Shown here piece by piece: positions 9,852 to 19,143 of a DNA stretch of 64,000 nucleotides; the stretch's first letter is position 1, and each line of letters opens with the position of its first letter. This DNA is from Homoserinibacter gongjuensis (lineage in GTDB: Bacteria; Actinomycetota; Actinomycetes; Actinomycetales; Microbacteriaceae): positions 1,364,001 through 1,428,000 of the forward strand of contig NZ_BSVA01000001.1 of NCBI RefSeq assembly GCF_030161875.1. Reading direction: 5' to 3'. A model generated the notes under the pieces. That model did no database searches. It was not told the DNA's origin and saw nothing but the letters and a program-made list of their open reading frames with translations. The position numbers and the translations under genes were made by a program.

Positions 9852-10849
9852 GTGACGGAGCAGATCGGTGTCGGGATCGTGGGGTTCTGGCACGTGCATG
9901 CCGATGACTACGCACGCCAGGCCGCCGAGCATCAGCGCACCCGCGTCGTGGCCGGATGGGACGCCGACCCCGAGTTGCGCGCCGAGGGCACGGCCCGCCT
10001 CGGCATCGACGCCGCCGAGTCGCTCGACGAGCTGCTCGCTCGCCCCGACGTTGCCGCCATCACGGTGACGACCGCCACCGCCGATCACAGCGACGTCATC
10101 CGGCGCGCCATCCGCGCCGGCGTGCACGTCTTCACCGAGAAGCTGCTCGCGCCGACGGTCGCCGAGTGCGAGGCGCTCGTCGCCGAGGCCCAGGCGGCGG
10201 GTGTGGCGCTCGTCGTGTCGCTGCCGCGGCTCGCCGACCCCGCGGTCGCGACCGCGGCATCCTCATCGACGCGGGCGCGCTCGGCACGGTCACCTACGCG
10301 CGTGTGCGGATGGCGCACGACGGCTGGCTCGGCGGCTGGCTGCCCGAGCGGTTCGCGGATCCGGTGGCCGCCATCGGCGGTGCGTTCGCCGACCTCGGAT
10401 GCCACCCCGCCTACCTCGTGCAGCGCTTCCTGGGTGCGCGGCCGGTGCGCATCACGGCCGCCTACGGCAGCGTCACCGCGCACGCCGTCGAGGACAACGC
10501 CGTGGTCGTGGCCGCATACGCGAACGGTGCCCTCGGTGTGGCGGAGGCGAGCTTCGTGACGACGCCCGGCGCATCCGCGTTCGAGGTGCGCGGCACGGAG
10601 GGCTCGCTCCTCTTCGGCTTCGGTCGCGAGGAGCTCATGGGCAAGGGCGGCGCGCTCGGCGAGGACTGGGCGGTCGTGCCGCTCGTCGACGCACCCGCCG
10701 CGCCGTTCGGCCTCTGGGTCGACGCCATGGCGGGCGGCGCCGACGTCGCAACCAACCAGCGCACAGCGGTGGAGCTCACGCGCTTCGTCGTGGCCGCGAA
10801 CGAGGCGGCCGCCACCGGCCGCGCCATCGACATCGAGAGGGAACAGTGA
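9852..10849 (+). CDS. Gfo/Idh/MocA-family oxidoreductase (one frame break)
   Basis: NAD(P)-dependent sugar or polyol oxidoreductase of the Gfo/Idh/MocA family, about 332 residues when repaired. The N-terminal Rossmann segment is VGIVGFWHVHADDYA; FTEKLLAPT occupies the place of the usual EKP motif, keeping the catalytic Lys. The C-terminal part carries DLGCHPAYLVQRFLG, the family's D-x3-H pattern. The frame breaks between about 10236 and 10258; one more C in CCCC (10238-10241) would restore it. Start is GTG preceded by GAGGGA. It is followed with a 4-bp GTGA overlap by a second Gfo/Idh gene, so the two are co-expressed under the operator at 9790. Confidence 0.88.
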
Positions 10850-11883
10850 CCAGCACAGACAGCGCGAAGGTGCGCATCGGCCTCATCGGCGCGGGCGGCA
10901 TCGCCGGCGCCCACGTGGCGGGCTACCGTCGCAACCCCGACACGGTCGTCTTCGCGGCGGTCGCCGACCCGGTGCGCGAGAGCGCCGAGAAGCGGCGCGG
11001 CGACGACGAGGGGGTCGCCATCTTCTCCGACTACCGCGACATGATCGCCGCGGGCGGTCTCGACGCCGTCGACATCTGCCTGCCGCACCATCTGCACGCG
11101 GATGCCGTGATCGCCGCCGCCGACGCGGGCCTGCACGTGCTGTGCGAGAAGCCGCTGTGCCTCACCCTCGAGCAGGCGGACGCCATCACGGCCGCCGCCG
11201 AGCGCAACGGGGTCACGATCATGTGCGCTCACAACCAGCTCTTCCAGCCGGCCGTCGCGGCCGCGAAGGAGCTCATCGACTCGGGCGTGCTCGGGCGGGT
11301 GTACGAGGTGCGCACGACCGACAGCTTCTTCAACGACTTCAGTCCCGAGAGCATGGGATGGCGCGCGCGCTCGGCGACGTCCGGCGGCGGCGAGCTGATC
11401 GACACCGGCTACCACCCGCTCTACCTGCTGCGGCACCTGGCCGGCGGCTCGCCCGTCGAGGTCGCGGCGATGCTCTCGCGGCACCGGCTCGCGTTCATGG
11501 AGGGCGAGGACTCGGCCCAGGTGCTCGTGCGCTACGACAACGGTGTGGTCGGCCACGTCACCACGAGCTGGGCGTACGAGCCGGCCGTCGGCACGGAGAA
11601 GTTCTCGCTCGTCGGCGAGAAGGGCTCGCTCAGCTCGGACGGCACTACGCTCGTCTCCCGCATCCGCGGTGAGGAGCCCGTGGTCACGGCGTTCGAGCCC
11701 GTGCACGAGTTCGGCGCCGAGGTGGCGCACTTCGCCGAATGCCTGCTCACGGGTGCCCGCCCGATCCAGACGCACCGCGAGGGCATCGACGTGCTCGGGG
11801 TGATCCTCGCGGCCTACGAGTCGGCGCGCACGGGCGCGATCGCGCGCGTGGGGGCCACGGATGCGGAGGAGCCCGCGGCGTAG
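10846..11883 (+). CDS. Gfo/Idh/MocA-family oxidoreductase
   Basis: Second Gfo/Idh/MocA dehydrogenase, 345 residues and unbroken. RIGLIGAGGIAGAHVAGY is the dinucleotide-binding loop, CEKPLCLT the EKP motif, and GGGELIDTGYHPLYLLRHL the catalytic D-x3-H region. Likely oxidises a sugar or cyclitol hydroxyl with NAD(P)+; substrate unknown. GTG start overlaps the preceding stop (GTGA) and follows GAGAGGGA. Pairs of Gfo/Idh enzymes occur in inositol and modified-sugar pathways. Here the context is the hydrolase regulon. Confidence 0.92.
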   Translation: MTSTDSAKVRIGLIGAGGIAGAHVAGYRRNPDTVVFAAVADPVRESAEKRRGDDEGVAIFSDYRDMIAAGGLDAVDICLPHHLHADAVIAAADAGLHVLCEKPLCLTLEQADAITAAAERNGVTIMCAHNQLFQPAVAAAKELIDSGVLGRVYEVRTTDSFFNDFSPESMGWRARSATSGGGELIDTGYHPLYLLRHLAGGSPVEVAAMLSRHRLAFMEGEDSAQVLVRYDNGVVGHVTTSWAYEPAVGTEKFSLVGEKGSLSSDGTTLVSRIRGEEPVVTAFEPVHEFGAEVAHFAECLLTGARPIQTHREGIDVLGVILAAYESARTGAIARVGATDAEEPAA

Positions 11884-11907
11884 CGAGCAGGCGTCATAGG
11901 GGCAAGC

Positions 11908-11983
11908 GTCGCAGATACAGGCTGGATCGAGCTGTTCAGGCGCGAACACTGCCCGCGGTGACGGTTCGGCCTGTATCTGCGAC
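11908..11983. repeat. Element bounded by perfect 15-bp inverted repeats
   Basis: GTCGCAGATACAGGC (11908-11922) and its exact complement (11969-11983) enclose 46 bp. It lies between the convergent ends of the second Gfo/Idh gene and the GH13_18 gene. It could be a long-loop terminator, a small mobile-element remnant or a protein-binding site. Confidence 0.75.
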
Positions 11984-12015
11984 CCCGGGTCGGTAGCGCC
12001 GACATGGCCTCGCAG

Positions 12016-13503
12016 TCAGCTGTCGGCGAGTTCCTCCACCCCGCGCAGCACCCGCACGACCCCGTCGCGCTCGTCCGTGAGCACCGCGACGCGCGCACCC
12101 GGCGCGAGGTCCGCATCGAGCGTGAGCCGCGCATCCGGAGTCGCCCACTCCAGGCGCAGCGCGTGCTCCCCGGTGCGTACGAACGAGAACGCGCCGTCGA
12201 ACGCCGGGTGGTCGCGTCGCAGCCGCGCGAGCGCGAGGATCGCGCGCGGCACGGGACGAGCGAGCGCGTCGTGCAGCTCCTCGGGCGGATACGCGTGCCG
12301 GTTCACCTCGCGGCCCTGCCCCGTGGCGAGGAACCGAGCCCGGTCGTCGCGCCCGTCGAGCAGGCCCACGTAGTAGACCTGCGGCTCTCCCGGCAGCAGC
12401 ACCTGGATGGCCCGACACAGCACGTACGCCTCGTCGTCGGCCACCACGCTCGGGAAGGTCGCGTTGATCTGGTGCGGCATCGTGGCCCACTGCGGCACGA
12501 CGGAGGCGAGCTCGGAGTGCCCGTCGGTGGCCACGGCCGCACGGTCGAAGATGGCGCGCATCTGGCCCTCGTCGATGAGCCCCGGCCGGTCGCCCGCGGG
12601 CCCGGCGTCGATGATGCCGATGCCGTCGTGCGTGTCGAGCACGGTCACGGCGTTCACCGGCCGGATGTCGAGCCAGCGCAGCAGCGGATCGATGTCGCCG
12701 TCGCCGAGCGCATGCAGCAGCGTGGGCGCGAGCGCGAAGTCGTAGACGAGATCCACGAGCGGCGCGATCGCGAGCTGCAGGCTGTGGTGGGCGTGCACCT
12801 CGACGAGCACGCGCATGCCGGCCGCACGCAGGCGCGCGGTGAGCTCCTCGACGAAGGCAAGGGTGGCATCCGTCATGAACGAGTCGCTGCTGGGGGTCTT
12901 CACGGCGTAGCCGACGGCGTCGAGCCGCACGACCTCGACGCCCGCCTTGGCGAGGGCGCCGACGATGCGGTCGAGGTAGGCGAGCGCCGCGGGATGCGTC
13001 ACGTCGAGGTCGACCTGGCTCGGCATGAAGGTGGTCCAGATGAGCCGCCGCGTGCCCGCGACCGCGTAGGGCGTGAAGGGGAGCCCCGGGCGCGGGCGGT
13101 AGAACGCGGTGATGCCCGCCTCGTCGGCGCCGTCGGGGAACACGCGGTCGAAGGTCAGGAACATGCCCGCGTGCGGCGAGGCGTCGCCGTTCTCGACCCA
13201 GTCGAGGAACTCGGGCGAGGAGGCGGAGGTGTGGTTGACGATCACGTCGGCGGTCACCTCGCGCCGCGCGGCGATCGCGGCGAGGTCGTTCCAGTCGCCC
13301 AGGCGCGGGTCGACAGCCGTATGGTCCACCGGGTCGAAGCCCGCGTCGTCGCCGTCGTAGGGCGTGTAGAAGGGCAGGATGTGCACGCCCGCGAGGTCGG
13401 AGAGTGGCCCGTCGAGCACCTCGCCGAGGTGCCGCAGGTCGCCCCCGAGGCGATCGGCGTAGCAGAGCAGCCGTACGCCGCGCGTGGTGAGGGGTCGCAA
13501 CAT
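12016..13503 (-). CDS. Sucrose-phosphorylase-type glycosidase, GH13_18
   Basis: Retaining alpha-glucoside phosphorylase of GH13 subfamily 18, 495 residues. It opens with LLCYADRLGGDL and GVHILPFYTPYDGDDAGF, typical of the subfamily. Nucleophile Asp195 (VVRLDAVGY), acid/base Glu235 (VLVEVHAH) and Asp290 (VTVLDTHDGIGIID) are all present, and this spacing matches bifidobacterial sucrose phosphorylase. It would release glucose 1-phosphate in the cytoplasm. Sucrose, glucosylglycerate or glucosylglycerol are possible donors. Start ATG at 13503 follows GGGGG; 38 bp separate it from the racemase-like gene, so it is the last gene of the operon starting at 16561. Confidence 0.9.
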   Translation of the reverse strand: MLRPLTTRGVRLLCYADRLGGDLRHLGEVLDGPLSDLAGVHILPFYTPYDGDDAGFDPVDHTAVDPRLGDWNDLAAIAARREVTADVIVNHTSASSPEFLDWVENGDASPHAGMFLTFDRVFPDGADEAGITAFYRPRPGLPFTPYAVAGTRRLIWTTFMPSQVDLDVTHPAALAYLDRIVGALAKAGVEVVRLDAVGYAVKTPSSDSFMTDATLAFVEELTARLRAAGMRVLVEVHAHHSLQLAIAPLVDLVYDFALAPTLLHALGDGDIDPLLRWLDIRPVNAVTVLDTHDGIGIIDAGPAGDRPGLIDEGQMRAIFDRAAVATDGHSELASVVPQWATMPHQINATFPSVVADDEAYVLCRAIQVLLPGEPQVYYVGLLDGRDDRARFLATGQGREVNRHAYPPEELHDALARPVPRAILALARLRRDHPAFDGAFSFVRTGEHALRLEWATPDARLTLDADLAPGARVAVLTDERDGVVRVLRGVEELADS

Positions 13504-13541
13504 GCCCCCATGAGGGCCGTTTGAGCGCACTGTGCGACCCC

Positions 13542-14216
13542 TCACCGCGGGACCGCAGAGCCCGCGCCCTCGGCGGCGTCGAGCACAGCGCGGAGAGCGG
13601 ATGCGGGTGAGGTCAGCACGGGCACGTCGACGTGCGCCTCGTCGGCAGCGGCAGCCATCGACGCCTGGGCGAGCACGATGACGTCGGCCTCGGCCGCCGC
13701 CTCGCGCACGGCCTCGGCGACGAGCCGATCGTGCCGCTCGACGTCGCCCGCCGACCGTGCCGCCGCGGCGTCGGGCACGACGTGCGCCCGCACGCTCGGC
13801 GGTTCGGCGGCATCCGCCGCGGCGCGCTCGAGCAGGCGCCCGGTGGGGCCGAGGGTGGCCTCGAGCGTCGCGAGCACGACGATGCGCCCACCCGCGCCCG
13901 CCGTCTCGATCGCGTCGGCCGCCATCCGGGTGTCGACCCGCACGACGGGCACCCGGGCAGCGGCTGCCGCCTTCTCGACCGACTCGCCGATCGACGAGCA
14001 CGTGACGAGCACGGCATCCGCCCCCTCCGAGGCGAGGTGGGCGATGTGCTCGGCGACCGCCGCGTCGACGTGGGCGTCGACCCCCGAGCGGATCGCGGTG
14101 GCGAGCAACTCGGCGTCGACGACGTGCACCGCCGTGGCGTCAGGAACTGCGGATGCCAGGTCGGCGTCGAAGCGCGGCGCGAGCGCCGGCACGGTGTGTA
14201 GGAATCCGATGCGCAT
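13542..14216 (-). CDS. Asp/Glu racemase-like protein
   Basis: 224-residue protein of the Asp/Glu/hydantoin racemase superfamily. VLVTCSSIGESVEKAA holds the first active-site Cys in the usual TCSS context. The second half (VIVLAQASMAAAADEA) has Ala-Ser where the second Cys is usually found, so a racemase reaction is doubtful; isomerase or lyase relatives use a similar fold. It starts one base after the aldolase stop and is third in the kinase-aldolase operon. Its role with the sugar enzymes is not clear. Confidence 0.8.
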   Translation of the reverse strand: MRIGFLHTVPALAPRFDADLASAVPDATAVHVVDAELLATAIRSGVDAHVDAAVAEHIAHLASEGADAVLVTCSSIGESVEKAAAAARVPVVRVDTRMAADAIETAGAGGRIVVLATLEATLGPTGRLLERAAADAAEPPSVRAHVVPDAAAARSAGDVERHDRLVAEAVREAAAEADVIVLAQASMAAAADEAHVDVPVLTSPASALRAVLDAAEGAGSAVPR

Positions 14217-14217
14217 C

Positions 14218-15111
14218 TCAGGCCTCCGTCCAGGGGCGTGCGTGGGTGTCGACGATCTCGACCAGACGCTCGAGCCGGGGGCGCGAGCGCTCGCGCAGGG
14301 CGGCGGGCACATCGCCCGCGCCGACGACGTCGCTCCACAGCGCGCGCCCGGCGAGGAAGCCGCTGGCCCCCGCGCGGCAGGCGGCCTCGACGGCATCCGG
14401 GAACCGATCGAGCGCGACCCCCTGCGAGAGCACGACCCAGGGCCCGGTGATGTCGCGCGCCAGCTGCTCGCTCGCCGCGAGCTGCTCGGCCGCGTTCCCC
14501 GTGCCCGCAAGTGGCACCTGCACCTTGTAGAGCGACGAGCCGAGCGGCGACAGCTCGCGCGCGGCCTCGCGGATCGCGGCCTCGGCATCCCAGCTGCCGT
14601 CGGCGAGTTCCTCCGGGGTCGCTCGCACGACGGGCTCGAGCACCGAGAGCACCCCGCGCTCGCGCGCCTCGGCCACGAAGCGCTCGGCGAGCGCGATGCG
14701 TGCCTCGCGGTGGGCATCCCGTCGCCAGATGATGAGCAGCTTGATGGCCGCGACGCCGTCGGTGCGGGCGTCGTCGAGGGCCGCGTCGTCGAGGCCCGTC
14801 TCCTCGACGGGGCCGCCGGGCTCCTGCGTCAACGCGTCGGCGGCCAGGATGAAGCCGCAGTGGGGCGGCACGAGGCCGTCGCCGAGGATGCCGAGGCCGC
14901 CGAAATCGCGGTCGACGAGGAAGCCGCTCGCGAGGTGCGACAACTCGCTCGCGACGGCGCGCTTGAAGTCGATGAGCACCTCGTCGGCGGGCCGGCCGGC
15001 GCCCGCCAGGTCGAACATGTGGCGCAGGCTCTCGCGCTGGTCCATGGCGATCATCGCGAAGCCGCCGCTGGGGCGAGCGATGGCCGAGAGGGTCGGTTGG
15101 GGGATGGTCAC
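14218..15111 (-). CDS. Class I aldolase, LacD/YihT-like
   Basis: 297-residue class I aldolase resembling tagatose-bisphosphate aldolase LacD and especially sulfofructose-1-phosphate aldolase YihT. Matching segments are RPSGGFAMIAMDQRESLRHM near the N-terminus, SSLYKVQVPL with the presumed Schiff-base Lys, and PWVVLSQGV plus GASGFLAGRALW in the phosphate-binding part. Expected reaction is reversible cleavage of a ketose phosphate to dihydroxyacetone phosphate and an aldehyde. GTG start overlaps the kinase stop (GTGA) with AAGGAG upstream. The neighbouring FGGY kinase probably makes its substrate. Which ketose is used cannot be decided from sequence. Confidence 0.85.
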   Translation of the reverse strand: MTIPQPTLSAIARPSGGFAMIAMDQRESLRHMFDLAGAGRPADEVLIDFKRAVASELSHLASGFLVDRDFGGLGILGDGLVPPHCGFILAADALTQEPGGPVEETGLDDAALDDARTDGVAAIKLLIIWRRDAHREARIALAERFVAEARERGVLSVLEPVVRATPEELADGSWDAEAAIREAARELSPLGSSLYKVQVPLAGTGNAAEQLAASEQLARDITGPWVVLSQGVALDRFPDAVEAACRAGASGFLAGRALWSDVVGAGDVPAALRERSRPRLERLVEIVDTHARPWTEA

Positions 15112-16561
15112 GATGCTCCTTCGGGGATGGATGCGGCTGCGCGCGGTGCGGAGTCCGCTGACGATTCGGCGAGGGCGCGGGCGAAGCGCGCACGCAGCAC
15201 GGGTGCCGCGAGGTGCGCCGCCGGCACGGTTCGGACGGGTGCCTCGCAGTGCGCGGTGAGCCCCTCGCGTTCGGCGGCGAGCGCGGCGGCGCCCGCGGCC
15301 ACGGGCGCGTCGAGGTCGACGACCGGGAGGGGGCTTCCGGCCAGGGAGGCCATGAGCGCCGCGAGTCGGTCGTTGCGGCGCACCGGCGCGCCGGTCGCGA
15401 CGATCCGTGCGGGCGGCGCGCCCGTGAGCTCGACGACGGTGTCGCGCATCCACGCGCCGTGGGCCGCGAGTCCGCGGAGGATGCCGCCCAGCTCCGTCGC
15501 GGGGTCGTGCGTGTCGGCGTCCACGAGCCGGTAGCCGGCACGGGGATCGGGGAGGGGCACTGCCGGCCTGCCGGGTAGGGCAGGGCGAGGGCGGATCCGC
15601 GTTCGTCCGGCTCTGCGGCGAGCAGCGCATCCGCATCCGCTCCCGCCGCGATCGCGCGTCGCCGCCAGTCGGCGATGAGCGCTCCACCGGCCGGGCTGCC
15701 GGCGAGCACGCCCTCCCGGTCGCCGTCGACGCCGCGCACGACGCTGATGCCGTGGGCGCCCGCGGCCGCGCGATCGACCGCGCGCCCGTCGGCCGCGAGG
15801 GCGAGCACCGCCTCGGTCGTGCCGAGCGAGTGCACGACGACGCCGGGTACCGTGGCGCCTGCCGCACGGGCGGCGACGGCGTGATCGTGCCCGGCGATCC
15901 GCACGACCGCGCCGCGGGCGTCGGGCAGGCCACGGTCGACGACGCCGACCGGCTCGTCAGGCGCGAGCACCGCACCGAGCAAGGTGCGGGGGATCCCGAC
16001 GGCCGCGAGCAGTTCCTCATCCCAGTCGCCGGGGAGCGGCTCGCCGGGTGCGGGCAGGCGATAGGCGCCGCTGCGCCCCGCGAGCGTGTGGTCGGTCGCG
16101 AGGCGCCCGGTGAGGGCGGCGGCGACGAGGTCGGCGGTGAAGGCCCAGCGAGCGCCGTCGGGCAGGCCCTCTCGCACGAGCTCGGCCCAGCTCAGCAGGG
16201 GCAGCTTGGGGGTGAGGGGTGCACCTGTGCGTGCGTGCAGCCACGCGGGGTCGAGGTCACCCGCGAGCGCGAGACGAGCGCCTGCGTCGCCGCCGCGATC
16301 CCACCGGATGAGGGGTCCGCTCGGGCGGCCGCTCGCGTCGACGAGGGCGCCGGTCTCGGCCATGGAGGCGATGCCGATCAGGGCGACCGGGCCCGCGCAG
16401 GCGGCGAGGGCGTCCGCTGCCGCGGCGAGTGCGGTCGCGACGAGGGCCGCGGCGTCGAGGCCGGTGACGCTGCGACGCGCCACGGCCAGCTCGCGCACGC
16501 GACCTCCGTCGAGCGTGATGATCGCCGCCTTGACGTTGCTGCTGCCGACGTCGATCCCCAT
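15108..16561 (-). CDS. FGGY-family carbohydrate kinase (one frame break)
   Basis: Sugar kinase of the FGGY family, about 484 residues when repaired. It starts with GIDVGSSNVKAAIITLDGG, the N-terminal ATPase motif, and carries the C-terminal motif VATGAPVRRNDRLAALMASL. One base is missing near 15548-15558 (GGGG at 15554-15557). ATG at 16561 lies 13 bases from the operator centred at 16582; no clear Shine-Dalgarno is visible. It is first of four genes (kinase, aldolase, racemase-like, phosphorylase) on the minus strand and divergent from the DUF1537 kinase. It probably phosphorylates the ketose cleaved by the aldolase. Confidence 0.88.
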
Positions 16562-16573
16562 CGCCCGAACGGA

Positions 16574-16591
16574 TGAGGTAACGTTCCCACA
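16574..16591. promoter_or_regulatory. LacI-type operator between kinase genes
   Basis: TGAGGTAACGTTCCCACA, central eight bases perfectly symmetric. It sits in the 87-bp gap between the FGGY kinase (minus) and the DUF1537 kinase (plus) and could control both directions. Confidence 0.75.
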
Positions 16592-16648
16592 TCCGGACAT
16601 GCCGTCGAGCATGACACCGCCGACGGGTCGACGTCAAAGGGAGCGCAC

Positions 16649-17916
16649 GTGACGGATCGCTGGGGCGTGATCGCCGACGACGTGACGGGCGCGTGCGACG
16701 TGGCCGCCGAGCTGCGCGAGCTCGGCCTCGAGGTCGCCGTCGTGCTCGGGGTTCCGGATGCCGCCGACATTCCGCGCGACGTCGATGCGGTCGTCGTGGG
16801 GCTCGGCACCCGCACGGCACCGCGTGAGGTCGCGGTCGCCGACAGCCTCGCCGCCGCGGCCGCGCTGCAGGAGGCGGGTGCCGGGCGCTGGTACCAGAAG
16901 TACTGCTCGACGTTCGACTCCACCGACGAAGGCATGATCGGTCCGGTGGCCGACGCGCTCGTCGACGCGGGCGGCTATCGCGCGAGTGCCGGAACGCCCG
17001 CGACCCCGCACTCCGACCGCACCGTCTACCGCGGCCATCTCTTCGTGGGCGACCGTCTGCTGAGCGAGAGCCCGCTCGCCCACCACCCGCTCACCCCGAT
17101 GACCGACCCCGATCTCGTGCGGGTGCTCGGGCGGCAGACGCCGCGGCCCGTGACGCTCGTGGATCGCCGCGCGCTCGACGAGGGGGCGGATGCCGTGGCC
17201 GCCCGCCTCGCGAACGCGCGAGGCCACGTACTTGCCGACGCCCTCGACGACGGCGACCTCGACGTGCTCGCCGCAGCCATCGACCGGCCGGCGCTCGACG
17301 TGCTGCCGGGCGGCGGCGCGGGACTCATCACGGCGCTCGGGCGGCGCATCCGTGCCGCTCACACGGGGGCGACCCCGAGACCCCGGATGCGGGAGCGCGC
17401 CTCGTGCTCGCGGGCAGCGCGAGCGCCCGCACGCGCGAGCAGCTCGCGGCGGCGGGTGGGCCGACGGTGGTCGTCGACGCGGTGCGCGCCGCCCACGATC
17501 GAGCCGGGGCGGTCGCCGAGACGCTCGACGGCATCCGCGCCGACCTCGCGGCGGGGCGGCTGCCGATCGTGAGCGCGGGACACGATGCCGAGGCGATCGC
17601 GGCGGCGCAGACAGCGCTCGGCGTGGGTGCTGCCGCGGACGCAGTGGAGGCCGTGCTCGCCGAGGTGGCGCTCGCGGCCGTCGCGGAGCTCGGCGTGCGG
17701 GGGCTGCTCGTCGCGGGCGGCGAGACGAGCGGCGCGGTCACCCGGGCGCTCGGCGTGCGCGCCCTGCGGCTGACCCGCCGCGTCGACCCGGGTGTCGCCT
17801 GGGCCAGCGGCCGTGCCACGGCGGTCGCGGGCGAGCCTGTGCTGGGGGTGCTGCTCAAGTCGGGTAACTTCGGCGGCGTCGACCTGCTGACCCGCGCGTG
17901 GGAGGAGGCCCCATGA
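16649..17916 (+). CDS. Four-carbon acid sugar kinase, DUF1537 (one frame break)
   Basis: DUF1537-family kinase (OtnK/DenK type), about 422 residues when repaired. The N-terminal domain has VIADDVTGACDVAAEL with the family's DDxTG motif; the C-terminal nucleotide-binding domain has LLVAGGETSGAVTRAL. The five G at 17365-17369 lack one base; restoring it gives HTGGDPETPDAGARL. Known members phosphorylate 3-oxo-tetronates, D-erythronate or D-threonate at O4. GTG start follows AAAGGGAG. The next gene, a class II aldolase, overlaps its stop by 4 bp, the same pairing as in otnK-otnC pathways, so a four-carbon acid-sugar branch is likely. Confidence 0.9.
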
Positions 17917-18533
17917 CCCCGGATGCGCTCATCGCGGCGGCGCGCCACCTGGCGTCTCGCGGACTGTCGCCCGGCTCCTCGGGCAACCTCAGCATCCGTC
18001 TCGGCGACCGCGTGCTGCTCACCCCTACCGGTTCCTCGCTGTCGCGCGTCGAGGCGGGCGAGCTCGCCGAACTCGACCTCGACGGCACGCACCTCGGCGG
18101 CGGGGCGCCGACGAAGGAGTGGGCGGTGCACCTCGGTGCCTACGCCGCGGATGCCACGCTCGCGGCCGTCGTGCACCTGCACGCGCCCGCATCCACGGCG
18201 ATCGCGTGCCTGCCGTCGGAGCGTGGGCTCGCGGCACTGCCCGCCTACACGCCGTATCGGGTGATGAGCCTCGGCGAGGTGCCGCTCGTGCCGTATGCGG
18301 CGCCCGGGGATGCCGCACTCGGCGCGGAGGTCGGCGCGCGGATCGCCGATGGTCACCGCGTGATGCTGCTCTCGCACCACGGCAGCGTCGCGGCTGCGGC
18401 CACCCTCGACCGGGCCGTCGACCTCGCCGAGGAGCTCGAGGCGAGCGCCGCGCTCGCCCTCACCCTCGCGGGCCGCGGCGCCCACGAGCTGACCCCCGCC
18501 CAGCAGGCCGCCCTCCGCCACCCACGCGCCTGA
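17913..18533 (+). CDS. Class II aldolase/decarboxylase, OtnC-like
   Basis: Class II aldolase/adducin-fold protein of 206 residues. GSSGNLSIRLGDRVLLTPTG is the N-terminal substrate loop, HLHAPAS the zinc-binding His pair and LLSHHGS the later His motif. With a DUF1537 kinase directly upstream it most likely decarboxylates a 3-oxo-tetronate 4-phosphate to dihydroxyacetone phosphate, as OtnC does. ATG overlaps the kinase stop (ATGA), and GGAGGAGG is an excellent ribosome site. The stop codon is followed after 13 bases by the tandem repeat array. Confidence 0.9.
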   Translation: MTPDALIAAARHLASRGLSPGSSGNLSIRLGDRVLLTPTGSSLSRVEAGELAELDLDGTHLGGGAPTKEWAVHLGAYAADATLAAVVHLHAPASTAIACLPSERGLAALPAYTPYRVMSLGEVPLVPYAAPGDAALGAEVGARIADGHRVMLLSHHGSVAAAATLDRAVDLAEELEASAALALTLAGRGAHELTPAQQAALRHPRA

Positions 18534-18546
18534 CGAGCGGCCTGTC

Positions 18547-19106
18547 GAGGTGGCTGAGGAGCGCCGGAGGCGCGTCTCGAAGCCCGCCGCCGCAGCTGTT
18601 GGTGGTGACTCGACGAACGACGCTCGCGCAGTATCGCGTGCTGGGGGTTTCGATACGCAGCGCGCCCGGTGCGCGCTGCTACTCAACCCGCGGTGAGGGC
18701 CGCGCGTCTCGTCGAGGTGGCCTGCCGAGGTGGCTGAGGAGCGCCGGAGGCGCGTCTCGAAGCCGCCGCCGCGAGGGTCGCGACGTGGCGGCGATGACTC
18801 AGCGCACTTGGCCTCGCGCAGTATCGCGTGCTGGGGGTTTCGATACGCAGCGCGCCCGGCGCGCGCTGCTACTCAACCCGCGGTGGGGGCCGCGCGTCTC
18901 GTCGAGGTGGCCTGCCGAGGTGGCTGAGGAGCGCCGGAGGCGCGTCTCGAAGCCCGCCGCCGCAGCTGTTGGTGGTGACTCGACGAACGACGCTCGCGCA
19001 GTATCGCGTGCTGGGGGTTTCGTTACGCCGCGCGCCCAGCGCGCGCGGCTACTCAACCCGCGGTGGGGGCCGCGCGCCCGGTGCGCGCTGCTCCTCAACC
19101 CGCGGT
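18547..19106. repeat. Tandem array, three units of about 180-190 bp
   Basis: Three consecutive units begin at 18547, 18727 and 18917. Each holds a palindrome (GAGGTGGCTGAGGAGCGCC then GGCGCGTCTCGAAGCC), a spacer with GCGCAGTATCGCGTGCTG, and a second palindrome (GGGGTTTCGATACG then CTACTCAACCCGCGG). Units differ by substitutions and small indels, and unit 2 has a changed spacer. The 778-bp gap 18534-19311 separates two convergent genes and contains nothing I can read as coding. Confidence 0.85.
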
Positions 19107-19143
19107 GGGCCGCCCGCCCACGATCGTCGAGCGCAGCGGGGGT

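Noticed and set aside
18547-19106. CRISPR array
   Set aside because: Units are long, palindromic and adjoin directly, with near-identical spacers; no short repeat with unique spacers and no cas genes.
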